Origin: Coprinus comatus
Lineage: Eukaryota > Basidiomycota > Agaricomycetes > Agaricales > Agaricaceae
DNA: 64,000 bases
Direction: 5' to 3'
Assembly (NCBI GenBank): GCA_034638255.1
Contig: JAWPGT010000008.1
Coordinates: 682,001-746,000 of the forward strand
Shown: positions 12,201-25,800 of the stretch, piece after piece
How positions within the stretch are numbered: position 1 is the stretch's first letter
Layout: every line of letters starts with the position of its first letter
The notes under the pieces: model-generated
The model's input: only the letters and a program-made list of their open reading frames with translations
Told to the model about the DNA's origin: nothing
Database searches by the model: none
Program-made: the position numbers and the translations under genes

Positions 12201-15200
12201 GATCAGTGTGTGAACACATGCGATAAGCGTTGATACAATCAAGGTTTTTGGAGCTCTACTATTGAGTGGCTGAATATATTGTCAGTTAATATGTTACGCT
12301 CTCATGTCTTTGATGTATCCTGATTCCCGAGATTCCTTTGACATGACCATTGCCTTTGTACATCCGAAACAGCGAACCGAAGGAGAGGGAAGGGATGGGA
12401 AAGACTGCTGTTAGGATCAATGGCCCGAACACTCTTCGTGGTGTCCGTTTCAATAACTTACTTAATTGTATCGCACCACAATATATCAGCGCCGGCAGAG
12501 TCATGCTAAACTGGCAAGGTTTCATTGGGAATTCCAGACGGACGGGATGATGTAACTTAGCCTGAGGGCTGGCTGAATTCCGAGCTGTGTGTCAGTGACG
12601 GCGGTGTGTGGTATGATTGGATTATAGTATTCAAGCGGTGGTAATAGTATTTGATGAAGGTATCCAACTTGCTGTACATAATGAAGTACCTGGGAGTCAA
12701 CCAAAAGTTCGAGATAACTTTAACACCACTTTTTTTCTAGAAACATGGTGAAACCGAAGACTTCATTTTTAATAGAATCGGATTTGTGGTTAGTAGATCA
12801 TGCAGGAGTTTTGTAGTGGCAATTTATCAGTGAACGTGCATGTTACTCCATGAGTTATTTTCCCAGTTGATCTGGGTCGATGCAACATTGTTGGAGACAC
12901 AGTGTAAAATACCAAGGCAAAAGCAACGTGTGTGAAAGACCAAGATCATTTAAATTTAATCAAAATGAACTAGCGTCGCGACTCGATGAGGCAAACCTGA
13001 GTTAAACAGTTTATTGACACAGTTATCGGACACTGGAAGCAAAACCGGATAAACAGACGATCACCGGTCGACTCTATATTGCCTAATGGAAAACTCCACA
13101 ACAGAGCGTGGTTTATCGATAGAAAAAAACGTGGTAACCTGTCTACATTCTATGATCTACGGGTCACAAACGGGTGGTTTAAAGGAGTATTTTCCACATT
13201 TGTAGCATCCGACACATCAATCAATCATGGCAGTACTACTCTCTCAGGTGTATGTGACCGCCATCCATCTTTCTATCACTGCCGCATTACTACAATATCA
13301 TGTCTCGTAATTAAAGTATCCGTGACATCAGGGTTTCGGTTTCAACACCAACTTCGGAGACTGGAACAAATGTATTAATTCTGATTATACTATTTTTGAC
13401 CGGGACTTCCATCTTAAACTCTCCGGAAGGCACCGTAACCGGAATATTGATCCATAGAAAATCTTTGGCGCAATGAAATATCAAGTCAACAATGCAGCAA
13501 TCATCGAAGACACAAGAATGTGAAAAAAACCAAAGGGAGATGAGGAGATTGTGTACCACAAACTTATCATGTGCTGGCACTGACAGTGACGTGTAGAGCT
13601 TCCGGAAAGAACGCATGGGGTTGCATTAATACTCAGAAACTGGTACGAGTCTTCATAGCTTGTATTCAAAATATATCGCTTCCACCTTCATAGTAGCTTG
13701 AGATTGAAGAAGACGAGTCAATAAAACCTTACCCTAAAGTTAGATTTAGGTGCCTTCTTTGTAATACAGCACCTACGGTAGCAATGGTCGCGGCCTATGA
13801 GGATATATGTACTACTTTCTCTATGATAATTTGTTCCTCTAGTCACTTCTTTCGATGAATTCCGAACGTGAATAATGACTTATGTATGCATGTATGTTAG
13901 CGAGTCCACCTCAGATTGGAGCCGATCCTGCATCTTTTACTTGGGGAATTATTTGACTATATCTATTTACAATGTCAATTTATACTCATACTAGGGCCTC
14001 ACGATATCCGGGCTCTTGAACCACCTAGCTTTCGCCAAGACAATATTTAAGCTAGATTCGAGTTGAAGATGGGGTGTCTTGCCCAACAGCATTCAATAGA
14101 ATATATGCTCTGTGGTAGTTCAGTGACAGACTCAATCCAGTTGTTATTTAGTAATAAGTACTATGATCGTAGCCTAGTAATAAACAAACTTAAACCTTTT
14201 GGGATATTGTATGACCAGTTACAGTGGATAAGATAATAATTTCATCTTCATGGTAAGCTGTATCCGCTTTCCACCAAAGTGTTTAACACTCTTAAAGAAC
14301 TATAAGAAAGATGATGATATTCATCTTCTTTTGTATCATTTCCTTTTGGTTGTACGTTGACTGGAACTTCGGTATGGAATGAGAATAAAATAAGTAGGCT
14401 CTCAAACACCACAACCACATGTCAGTGCGGAGGTATCCTATCGTACCCGGGTACGCATCAAACACGTCTCCTGCAATCACCCTAGATTTTAGGTGATGAT
14501 TCTTTCGCGCGATATGCATGAAGTGCTATCACACTCGTGTCTCAATGCCATTGTGTAAGGATCATTACAAAAACACCGACTGACCGCATTGCAAATAATC
14601 AGTAATTAATGCCATATTCTCCTAGCAATGCATGTACGAGAACGTAGTTCTACATTGTACCTCAACCCTCCTCAATGGCAATTCAATGCAAGTTTAATGT
14701 GTTAAGTTCCTCATATTTGCATATTGTACCATATAATGCTATGTCATGATCTACAGGCCCACCAGTCAGAAGTCTACGAAGGCTCACATATATTTACCCT
14801 TGCGTGTCAGAAAATCAGCAAGAATCCCCATAATGCCGTCATGCTGGAGTGTGAGCAGTGATATGACCGACGACTTAAATGTTCAGGCCCATGTTGTTGT
14901 GTCCCTCGACATATTCAATCGATATACCGAGTCTGTCTTACCGCCGTGCCGAAACAACGTACCTTTTTATGATAGCTGGTTAGAGATGGCCAATCTTACA
15001 GAACTATACGGCAGTCTAGATTATGTCGACCTTGAATGCTTTACGAGTCCATCAATAATATTGCTTAAACATGAACCATCCTTAAGTCTATTTTCAGCGC
15101 TCGGCGATGTTAAAGGGACAACGCACACAGGCAAGAGACTGATTAGACAAGTAGATTGTCGGCGGATATATCTGTCGGAGTGGGCCGAAACACGACATGG

Positions 15201-18200
15201 GGTATACAAACATCGTATGTTGAGACTAGATTGCATCTCTTTAAATGAAAAACGACCGTAGTTTCTGCCTTCGACGTCTCCACGCTTAACGGCGCAGTGT
15301 GGCTAGTAAAGAAGTTGTATATTGTAAGCAAAGGGTTTGGTCGAGGAAGGGAAGATATTAACACTGATTTGAGGGTCTGATGATCGGCGAAGTTGGTAGG
15401 ATACAGATGGAACAAAATATTTAGCATCAAACAATCGAAAATGGGAATGACCCAGAATAAGGAAATATGATGAACCGTTAGCACTCCGATCTCCGAGTCG
15501 CTCGAAGTCAATATCCATTTTCGGTATTAATTGAGATATACATGGCCTCCCTATATTATACCATATTTAATGAAGAGGAAGATTCGTTATCCCAAAAAAT
15601 AAAACAACTACATACCTCTTTCAAGTTCATACCTTACGAGGCAGACGATCAACTTAACACAAGAAGAACAGAAGTGTAGTCCCTGTTGATATTCCTGCAA
15701 CAGAAGCACCCATGAAAGTATGATCCTATCTTTGGTGGATAATAGGGGCTCTCAGAAACCACAGACAAGTTCAGTCAACAAATATTTAGAATCCTTGTCA
15801 TCCACGAGCATAGAAACCTTTTTCCCTCCGAACGGTGATGAGCAAGTGATCAAACTTGTTTCCCCGTTGATGGTTGTTGACCCACATGCACTCGTAAACA
15901 AACAAGTTAATCAAGATTCAGAGATCGTAGAAGCCAAATGAGAACCGTCATATTTGACGTAGAAGCATCAATCAAGTGAGCTTTAGTGAATTGATAAATA
16001 CCGGGACAATGGCAATCGACCATGGTAGGGCGCCGGCCGTCCGTCCGACACTGTTCCGAGCCCAAAGCGTATAAACCACGAAGGTTTAAGATCAAGTTCA
16101 AGCCCAGAAGTGGAATCATGGCCACTATCTCATACTGCGTCGGCCAAGGCGTTCTTTAATATTAAGTCGGGCCAAGATACTCTCAAAGCCGGTTGCGCAG
16201 CGTCAAATTTGAAATCCGAGGGCGAGTAAACAATGATGACAGCCAGGAGACAGTAATGCTTGTACCCAGACAACCGTGAAGATTGTGTTGCCTTTATCTG
16301 TTGTTCTAGCCTGCGGAGAGGCCTTGATAGTAGTTGGTTCAAGTGACAGGTACCTTATTTACTTCTTGCGAAAAGGAAGCAATAGTTTATGCCTCTATCG
16401 TCCATTATTGTAAGGGTCTAGAAGTGCCAAGTGCAATTCCGCCTGTAAGCAAGCAACCTCGAACTGCAAATATGTGTGCTACTGCTGAGTTTGAGCGACA
16501 GTCGGTGACGAGACGCGAACCCGGCCAAGAGCGAACCTACATCCAATGATCGGAGGACCACATTAACTCTTGAAACCATACTGTTATCTCATCTTATGAG
16601 CTTCTTCCGTCGTGCCACCTAGAAGTCGAAATCGAGGAAGTTGGAGAAAAGGTCAAGAAGTCGGCCGCATTGTTTGCGATATGTAACTGGAACCATTAAG
16701 GCCCATCACGAGTATACGAGATGGCGATAATATAATTGGGCCGTGCCACTGGTTCAATCGTGATGAGATAGGGGTAGTGCGTAGTGCCAGTGGTAGACAC
16801 TCGCAGAAGGTAAGGCGTCACTCCAAGGTTTGTTTCAGCTAAAGGCCGATGGCAAACAAGCCCCGTATTCATTTACATAGAAGTTTATAATAATAAAAAT
16901 ATATTATCGCCAATTCGCCTACATACCCCCAAATCGTTGCGGGAGTCGGAACAATCTAAGAAAAGCGCGAAACTGACAAGTAAGATTTAACCCTAATTAA
17001 CATACCGTTGTGTCTTCTATTCATAGTGAGTACTAGGGATTTGATTGCCTTTAAATACCCCTACGCTTAGCTGGTCACTTTCCCGATCCTGGGACGTCCT
17101 GCCGATATCTATTCTTTTGACCAGGGTTTTCTAGAATACCTAAAGGTACCCAGTGCAGCGTTCTCGTTGCGAGAACACCTAGACAAAACCCTGAACATTT
17201 TTCAGTACCCGAATTGAAGTCGTTGACTTCAGTCTTCGACCCTTTCATGCACACAAGCCGAAGAACTGACAGGAGGAGCAACATGCTAGTATTAGAACGC
17301 TCTACGAGTAATAATAATAATTAATCAGAAGTGGCAGTCTTGATAATAGCCTTCACTCTATTGGAGTCGATTCCCCCCAACCGAGTACTTGAGTACTCCA
17401 GTACTCATGTCCGATCTTGTACCAGTCTCGGATACTCACACATCAGATCTATGCCTATTCCATTCCGTACAAGCATACAACACTGCCGCCATTTCGGAAA
17501 GAACCTGAAACTACAACCATACTCAAAGCACAATTAGTTAACATTGACATCGCTTGTGGTAACCAGTTCAGATTCTTAATCCATTTTTTCTTCCCGACAC
17601 GGAGCGAAGAAAATCTATTCTCCGAGCTTAGAGTTTATTTTAGTATATTATCGAGATGATGGTGTCAAAAATGTGAAGCATTGAGCTAGCCGAGGTGAGA
17701 ATACCAAAAAAATAAGATGAGATGTTGATCATTTCCCTATAAGTTCTTGTTCTTAATCACATCGTGTCATTTATCTTAAAAAAAAATAGTCAAAGTTAAA
17801 TAGTAAAAGCCTATCATACAGGTGTCCACATAAAATAGATACAATTCACATAGGTACCTAGTACTTTCCGTCTTACGGAACCAAATATCCATCAGTTGGA
17901 ATTTCCCTCACTCCATATACACCCTTATCTCTTTATAAAACTTGTCAGGGCACTAGAACCCCAGAAACGATACGATCAACCGTAAATTCGTTTAACTTTT
18001 ACTCGACGGCTAACAGTCTGGAGAATAAAAGTTCGAGTTGGCACATTTAACCTTCAGGGCTTTCTAGATAGTACCCTGTTGGAGAATCTTAAGATGACCA
18101 GATATCATATGTTACTGGCTTGAGACTATAGTGCGATAAATATATTCTGAACAATGGTTTAAGTTCGCGACCTACCTCTACCTCTATACATAGCGTAATC

Positions 18201-19190
18201 TTTCGTCCATGGTTAACGCGGACATAACGTATACCACCTAAGATTTGTCAGAGCGAGATCTAGAGCCATCATCAATCATATGTTATCAGATGGTGGTTCT
18301 AAAATTCAAAAATAATCTCAAGTCTCAGGCTTTAAGAGAAGGCCTATTTAGAATACTGTGTGTTTCGGTCATTATGTGGACCAAACAACAGTCCCTGAAC
18401 CTCCAAGAATCAGAACAACCGATGTCGAGAACTTCGGAAAGGGGAAATGGCCGGGGCAGTTTATTCGGCTGAACCCAAGGTTCTTGATTTACCGCCGGGC
18501 ATATGGTATATTTGCGATCGAAGCTTGAAAGTTTGAACACTCATGGACCATGAGGCATTGAAGGCGGTAGAAGAAGGTACATCGTGAATTAGATTACCCC
18601 ATAAGTTGAATTTCTAATTTGGAGGGTATGAGCCCTACTTTGTCCGATCATTTAGTTCTTCTACCAATACCACAGAGTACTACAAGTACACCCAATATAT
18701 GTACTTTATCACTAAAGAATGACATTCTATTAGGTTTCTATTAAGTTCGATCGATCAAACGAGCAGTGCCTGATCGACAAACTGAGAGGGGGTCTAGTGA
18801 TCAGCAGTCATTGTGGATAGCAATGACCGACTACGCTTGTATTGTGGCCTTGTTTCTTATCATCTTAACATCACCTCAAATACCACCACAAACTTCCACC
18901 TGATTTTCAACCCAGTATCGGTTTCACGTACCCCCGACGTTCAGTGTGTTGACTAAGTATAAACTCACAATCATTGTATTTGACAATACAATAACCTCCA
19001 AATACTATTGAACATTGAACTGCTCAAAGTTACAGAAAAAGAAAAAAAAGCATGAATTAGGTTAGTTCAACTATTTAGATACATATCCTCTCCTCTCCTC
19101 TCCACACCAACTCTCGAAACGAAACGAAGCTACTTTTTTTCTCTCCCCAAAATGAGATCCTCAGGCTTCAGGCCTTCAGATATCCAGAAT
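6247..19190. other. 13-kb gene desert
   Basis: No gene can be supported over roughly 13 kb. Open frames are short, on both strands, and lack the chained splice sites that mark every real gene elsewhere in the window. The longest are a 171-codon frame at 14746-15261 (+), a 101-codon frame at 13311-13616 (-) and an 84-codon frame at 10561-10815 (-). AGTACT palindromes and short poly(A/T) runs are frequent. I see no long terminal repeats, no reverse transcriptase or transposase motif and no long tandem array. It could be heavily eroded transposon DNA, a gene-poor region or a centromere-flanking tract. Confidence 0.5.
14746..15261 (+). CDS. Uncharacterised ORF in the gene desert
   Basis: This 171-codon open frame is the longest in the 6.2-19.2 kb desert. 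It starts at ATG 14746 and shows no recognisable domain, signal peptide, membrane span or repeat. Reverse-strand frames of similar quality overlap it, and I could not chain it to flanking exons. Chance is a serious alternative; a decayed gene fragment is another. It is listed only because nothing else in this stretch is longer. Confidence 0.15.
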   Translation: MIYRPTSQKSTKAHIYLPLRVRKSARIPIMPSCWSVSSDMTDDLNVQAHVVVSLDIFNRYTESVLPPCRNNVPFYDSWLEMANLTELYGSLDYVDLECFTSPSIILLKHEPSLSLFSALGDVKGTTHTGKRLIRQVDCRRIYLSEWAETRHGVYKHRMLRLDCISLNEKRP

Positions 19191-22036
19191 TTAAAGTGCA
19201 CTAGCATGACCAGAATAGTTTCCTTGTTTAACAGCTTCAACGGATTTATCGTTAAGGTTTGATTGAGGTCCAACGTAATGTTTACGTGCTCCAGCGAAAT
19301 ACCAAATACTGTAATAATAGTAGTTTCTCAGTAAGAATGTAAGGGTTACCAAAGAACATTTTGAAACACTCACTATGCCAAAATAACAACTCCACCAGTG
19401 ATGAGCTAAACAGAAAGAAAGAAAAAACCATCAACAACTCAACAAAATCTCTCCAACTTCAAAAAGAAAAAGAAAAAAACACTCACCGAAGCATAATTCA
19501 TATTATCCTTCGTAACCGGTAACACAGTCGGCAACGAAAAGACAATACAAATAAAACAAGTCCACAAAATGCAAATCCAATTACAAAAATTACCCAAAAA
19601 CCCATTCCCTAATGAAAAAGGTCCAGGTTTAAACATAACCTCAGGGTGATTATAATTCAACCTTCTCAAAAGAATTGGAATGATATAACTGAAATCCAAA
19701 GCCATAGCAGTCATTGAAAAGATAGCTCCTGCTGCAATTGGACTTGCAAGATCCAATAAACCTGGTAGGATACATAAGAATGTTGATGCTCCTACTGCAC
19801 GTAAAGGTGTATCGGTTTTTTTGCTTGTTTTTCCAAAGTAACCACCATCGGGAAGACCTTGTTTTTTTTTAGAGTTTAAAGAAATAAAGTGAGGATTGAT
19901 TGGGGCTTTTAAATTATTGAATAATGATGATGACTTACCGTGATCACGACTGAAAGCATATAGAGTACGAGGTGGCTTGAAGAGCGGTTTGTACGACAAA
20001 GAACGCTGTCAAACATACGAATACCCATAAAATGAGAGCTCCAGTTTTGCCCATTCGATTGGTCATAATCTATATAATTTTTCGTCTTATTCAGTGAAAA
20101 AGCTTTTTGGAAAACATTTGTATGTTTACGAACCTGAAGAACGGCGGATCCTGAATCTCCAGGAAGGTTCTCACTTTTAAAAAGATTAATATTAGTCCCC
20201 GTTCATACATTGCATAATAGTAATCACTTACAGAGGTCCAGAGCACAAAACGAGAATGATGTTGAAGAGCCATCCAATGAGACCAGTTCCAATGACTGAG
20301 AAAACATAATGAATATAAATTTTATTATATGAGTAGTGTTGAATAAATTCATACCAGCAATGAAGATAGCAGAGGGAGCGGCATATGCGGCTCTGTGAAC
20401 TTCCTCACTAAAATCAATTTGAGCATAATCCCTCTTAAGAGTAAAGTAAATCAAAACCTACGAGATATGTGCTGTAGCATCGTAATCCTTTGATATTATT
20501 TAAAATTATTGCTCATGTGATAAAGCAAGGTAATCGCTCACAGTCATCTATAACATTATATTTCAGCGTTGCTACATTTCAAGAAAAATAAACAGATAAT
20601 ACTTACAGTCCATTGTACACTGAGAAGACCAAACAAGAACGCCAATCCATTATTCCAACCACTAGTCTGATTGATAAGACCGTCCGGGCCAAACACATAA
20701 CGAGCAGGATGCATCTCAGCTCTAGGCGTAGTAGACAACAAAACAATAATAATAACTTGAAAGCAGAAGATAAGATTTAATTGATTGGCGGTCGTCATAC
20801 CAAAAGAGATAAAGATAGTACATACGGAATGTGGTTCCCAGATTCACAAAGACGAAACCTTTGGTCATCTGAGCAAGACGACGTGTGGCTAAGGAATTCT
20901 GATTTCAAAGTATATCATTAGAACATGTGTTGTGTCAAACTTAAAATAAATCAACTTATGACGTACCAGAATGCCATGGAATACCATCAATCCAACGAAA
21001 AGTCCGACAGTTTTTCCCTAAAAAAATCATCAACGAGATTAGACCCACAAATCCAGTTCATTTCCAGCCGTTTTCGTACTTGACTTAATGTAAAGTTATC
21101 TCCCTATTCAATTAAATCAGCCTTGAGAGAAAGAATTTGTTTTCAAGAGGGAGCCTCACCCTTCCAATCTTGACTGCGGCCCAGATCATGTTGGCGAGAC
21201 CATACTCGGTGGAAGAAACACCAGCGACTTGACCTTGAATCAAAAAAAAAAAAGGTTCAAATTTAGATTAATACATTGTAATCATTTGCCACCAAAAGAC
21301 CCGCTCACCAAGGAGATTTAGCCAACCAACAAGCCATCCAATCTGCAACGAGGATTAGGAGAGGTTTCCAAGTGGGGTTAATTCATGAGGGGATTTTTTT
21401 TTGGGGTAGAATTGGATACATACACTCGCACGATACTTCTTTGGAGCAAGCTGAGCTGATGCTGTGTAACTATGAAAGAATATTCACACAAAGTCAATTA
21501 TGCTGTAATTTTTGAAGAGAAAGGATAGATAACGACTCACAGTCCACCACAAGTTGGGTATGCGCTAACAATTTCTGCGATACTCGCTCCAAGTGTAAAA
21601 CACAAACAAGCTCCAAGAATCCAACACCAAACCACCTAAAATTCCAACGGAAAAACGTCAGCACCCAGATCAATACCAAATCTTTAAAATTACTCACAGA
21701 AGCCGGTCCGCCCATCATCAGAGGGGTATTGAAGGTAGTGGAGATACTTGAACAAAGACCCTATACGCATATGCATTGGACACTCGTATTCAATAACAGA
21801 TTCGTAGGGAAACTCACCATGATACTAAAAGCAAAACTTATCTGTAAAACCTTTCTGTGAGGCTATGTATTTTCCTCTCAAAGAAAGTGAAATCATACCG
21901 TAGCCAAATTGGTGAACTCTCTCTTGAAAGAGGGTTTATAACCCATCGCTACAAGTTCCTTATCATCATCATCTTCTACAGCAACAGACGATGTCGAGTA
22001 GTTTATTTTTTCGTCCTTTTCGTCTTCCAAACTCAT
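19191..22036 (-). CDS. Amino acid permease, GABA/choline (APC) family, with one frame break
   Basis: This is a multi-pass plasma-membrane transporter of the amino acid/choline permease group of the APC superfamily. The GABA, choline and polyamine members move their substrate in symport with protons; the substrate here cannot be told from sequence. The start is MSLEDEKDEK at 22036. The chain then reads GYKPSFKREFTNLATISFAF, the helix-1/2 block with GGPASVVWCWILG, the family signature AEIVSAYPTCGGLY, and QLAPKKYRASIGWLVGWLN. It continues with QWTMTDYDATAHISEE, then LPGDSGSAVLQIMTNRMG, then hydrophobic helices to a stop at 19191. More than a dozen short introns interrupt it, with a 6-nt exon at 20542-20547. 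The frame breaks by one missing base near 19970, between FFVVQTALQA and RTLYAFSRDHG, in a conserved helix. A consensus error is likelier than a dead gene because everything else is intact. Confidence 0.9.
20542..20547 (-). other. 6-nt microexon (Met-Thr) of the permease
   Basis: On the minus strand the sequence reads AG|ATGACT|GTGAGC. These six bases restore the family motif WTMTDYDATAH between the exon ending in QWT and the exon starting DYDATAH, with phase kept at both junctions. Without it the conserved MT pair is missing. Confidence 0.8.
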
Positions 22037-22876
22037 TATATTGGAGTGGTGGGTGGGAATGAGGAGGGGATTTGACGTAAACAGGTAGAGAGGTACGTCT
22101 GGGTATATAGACCACTTCAAAAAGGCGGAGAGTCAAGTGGGAGTTGAAGATAGAGACAGAAGTGGGGAATGGAACCAAAATACCAATGCTCCATGGATAA
22201 CAAAACCATGTTTTTTGTTATTTTGATGGCAGCACATGGGTTTTGAAATTACATCTTTATCCGCCTTTGATTGGCGTGTGATTACCATCAGTATACAACG
22301 TCATCTTGGCACATTGACTGGAGCACACCAGCAAGTACGTCTGTTTAACAAGAGCCCTCAGTACTTCCAAGGGTTTAAATACTTGTGTGTATACTGTCTG
22401 CAGACTGCTGGCCAACGGAGACTTTGGTGTGTGTTGTATATGGAGCGCTTTCCGGCTATAAAGTTTTAACATTTCCTGTTCCTGAATCCTCCAAATTTTC
22501 AGGCCCGCACTGTTTCCCCCTGAATCCTCAATAATCATTTTGCGAATCTTTTTTTCATTTAGTTATAGAAGTAACTAACAAAATCACATATAGATAAAGT
22601 AATAAGTGCATACTAATTAAAGAACGCAAAACGATAAGAGGATGTAATCGATACAATCACAGCAAAAAAAAAAAAAAAAAAGAAGAGCTAAGAGCAAACA
22701 AAACAAACATTGTACAGGGAAAGTGGTATCAATATGTTACAAGAAGAAAAGAAAGGAAAAAAAAAAGTAGCTCGAGAGTGAAAAGCATAACTTGAAAGAG
22801 GTGTCCATAATGCGACCAAGAAAAGGTAGACTTGCATAATTCCTAGAAGCTGCTGGGGCTTCGAGCTTCAACAAGA
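22037..22876. other. Intergenic: permease promoter and coiled-coil gene 3' flank
   Basis: No gene is seen. The first part is upstream of the permease start and the last part is 3' flank of the coiled-coil gene. An A run of about 18 nt lies near 22665-22682. Confidence 0.6.
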
Positions 22877-25800
22877 TTACATAGGCACGGCGACCATACT
22901 TCTCCGACGAGCGGTCTTGTCAGAGTCATTAACATTTTCCTTCTCTTCCACCTCAGAGATGCTTGATGACGTGGGACTTGTTATTGACGGCCTAGAAACC
23001 TTCTTTTCTGCGGATACTCGCCGACGAGGAACAGGTGTGGCGGGAGACGAAACAGAATTCGAGCGTGCCAATGACGTGGGGGACTTCACGGAATTTGAAC
23101 GTGTCATTGTTGTAGGGGATTTAACACCATTTGAGCGCGTCATAACTGTCGGAGATTTAACAGCAGTCGAGCGTGCCGGTGCTGAAGGTCTTCCGACAGG
23201 TATAGGAGTTGACAGTGGTTGACGAGTTTTCGAAGGTGGGGCTCCCAGTGATCCTTCTACACGTTTCTTAACGGTAGTATTTCCAGTTGCTAGTGAGTTA
23301 ACCCTATTACTTCTTCCAAGTGCGGTAACCTTTGTTGTTTCACTGCCAGTATCAGAAAGGACAGACGCGGAGCGAGATGGAGGTCGGGATGTACTTGGCG
23401 TGTTTTCGAACACAGAAGAATCACGACGTTGTTGAGAAGCTCTGGAAGCTGAAGGAGCGTTCGACTTGGCTACCATCTTGCGTTTATACTAGAGCGACGT
23501 GTTAGCCTCCTTCATTCTATCTAGTAACAAACAAACATACCAATTCCAACTCTTGTTGTTTTGCATCAAGGGCAATATTCAAACCTTGAATATCCTCCTT
23601 ATCCTGGGCACGTTGCTTAGTGACCTGCACGATTCTCACTTCCTTATCCGCACTCTCCTGCTGCAAATCGTGAACCTGTCTTCTCAGACGGTCAACCTCA
23701 TCATTCATCTTATTCATCCGTTCCTTGAAAGATTGGAGTTCAACCTCAATCTCCGCCTTCTGTTTCACGAATCCTTGAAGTTGCTTCTTGGCTTCTTGTT
23801 CCGAGCCACTAGCATCCTTCAAAGCACGAGATTGTTCATCAACGGTACGTGAATGTTCGCGCTTCATCTTGCCAAGCTCTTCACGCAAGCTCTCCGCTTG
23901 AGATTCACGATCACGAACTTTCTGTGTCAACTGGGTGATCTCCTCATCTCGACGACGAACATTCTCTTCAAGACGTGTAATGCTATCGAGATTGTACTGA
24001 TTTTCTTGTTCAAGTTGGGCGATACGATCCTCGCATTGCTGTATCGCACGAGAAAGACCTTCCGAACGACCACGTTCTTGTTCCAATTGCTCATCGAACT
24101 AAAAAAAAAAAAAAAATCAATAGAGATCGATACGTGAATAAATGCACACATACATCTTCTCGTTCCTTCTCCAGGCATTCCTTATGATCCCAGAGCTCAT
24201 GATTCTCGGACTCCAATTCGGCCCTTTGCTTCTCATTCTCATTATAATCATGTTCGAGTTGATCAACTTTCTGCTCAAGATCCTCATACTTCTGCACAAG
24301 TTCATCACGTTCTTCAACAATATCCAACTTCTCCTTTTCAAACCTAGCAGCTTCTTCCTGAGCGTCGATCCTTGCTTTTTCCAACATTTGAATCTTCTCA
24401 GAAGCTCTCTCCGAATGACCCCACTGAGCTTCCAACTCATTCTGTAACACTTCATACTCCTCCTCCTTCGATTCAACTTGTTGTTTCAGATTCTCAATCT
24501 GTTCTTCAAGGTTCGACTTGTCCACATTAATCGCTTCAATTTTCATCATCAATTCCGCCTTCTCCGTTTCCCAATTAATTTCAGCAGCCCTATACTGTCT
24601 CTCTCTCTCCCGCATTTCTTTGATCTCTTTCCGCTATCAACCTCTTCATTTCTTCTTCATCAACATACCCAACACTAACATTCCCCATCATATCAATCTG
24701 TTCCTTCGCAACTCTAATCCCTTCATTCAACTCTCTATCACTTTCATCACGACTCCACAACATTTCTTTAAGACCTTGAACATCTTCCGATCTCTCTTTA
24801 ACCATTCCTTCAAGATTCTCAACTTGACACACCAACATCTCTTCCTTCTTAACCCATTCCTTCTTCTCTCTTTCCAAACTCGCAATCTGTCTATGTAACA
24901 TTCTCAAAGCTTCACCAGAAGCTTCATCCATAACACTCCTTTCCATACTTTCCTGTCTAGAACTATCAACTTCTTCTTCCATCAATCTACAAGCTCTTTC
25001 TAATTCTTGAACTTTTTTCTTCCATTGTCTTAAAGCACTCTTTCTCTGATTCTCCGATTTTTCCATATCATTAACCTTCTTCGTCAATATCTCAACAAGT
25101 TCATCACGACTTCGAAGATCATTTTCAAATTGACCAACTAATTCTTGTTGTAAAGTCAATTGAGTTTGTAACGAATAAATTATTCCTTCTTCCTTTGATG
25201 TTTTCCTTGTATGTCGTAATCCTGGTGGTGGTGTAGTTGGAATCATAGTTTGAGGTGTATAATATGTATTCGCATTAGCACTGAATGGATCAGGTTCTGA
25301 AATTGCTGTTCCGTATACAACCAAATCATCAGCAGAGATATCGTTGATATCGGATTCTGGTAATTTATTGGATGTATATGAATTTGGTGATCGAAGAATG
25401 TTTTGAAAAACCGTATCGCTTAATGAACGACCACGTTTTTTCCCAGACCCAGAACCTGATCCTGATGCAGAACCCGATTCCAATAACGATGAAGAATGAG
25501 AATGAGAAAGAGGAGTGGATATATGCTGTGAATTTATTTCCGAAGGACGAACAATATCACTTGAAGGATACGCATTCGATAAAGGATTCGTTAAAGCAGG
25601 TGATTTACCCATTGAAAAAAACACAGTTTGACCAAAGCTGAAGGATTGACTTCGATCGTGTAAAGTGTTGGGTAAATGTGGTATCTTCTCTTTTGCGTGG
25701 AATATAGTTTCATCGACTGAGACACGTGGAGTGATCTGTTGAATTCCATCTTCTTTACGTTCCTTCTCCTCCATCTCCTCCTCCTCCTTTACACTTCCAC

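Noticed and set aside
23499..24898. Long plus-strand Leu/Phe/Ile-rich frames that look like membrane proteins
   Set aside because: They are antisense shadows of the Glu/Lys/Gln-rich coiled-coil gene.
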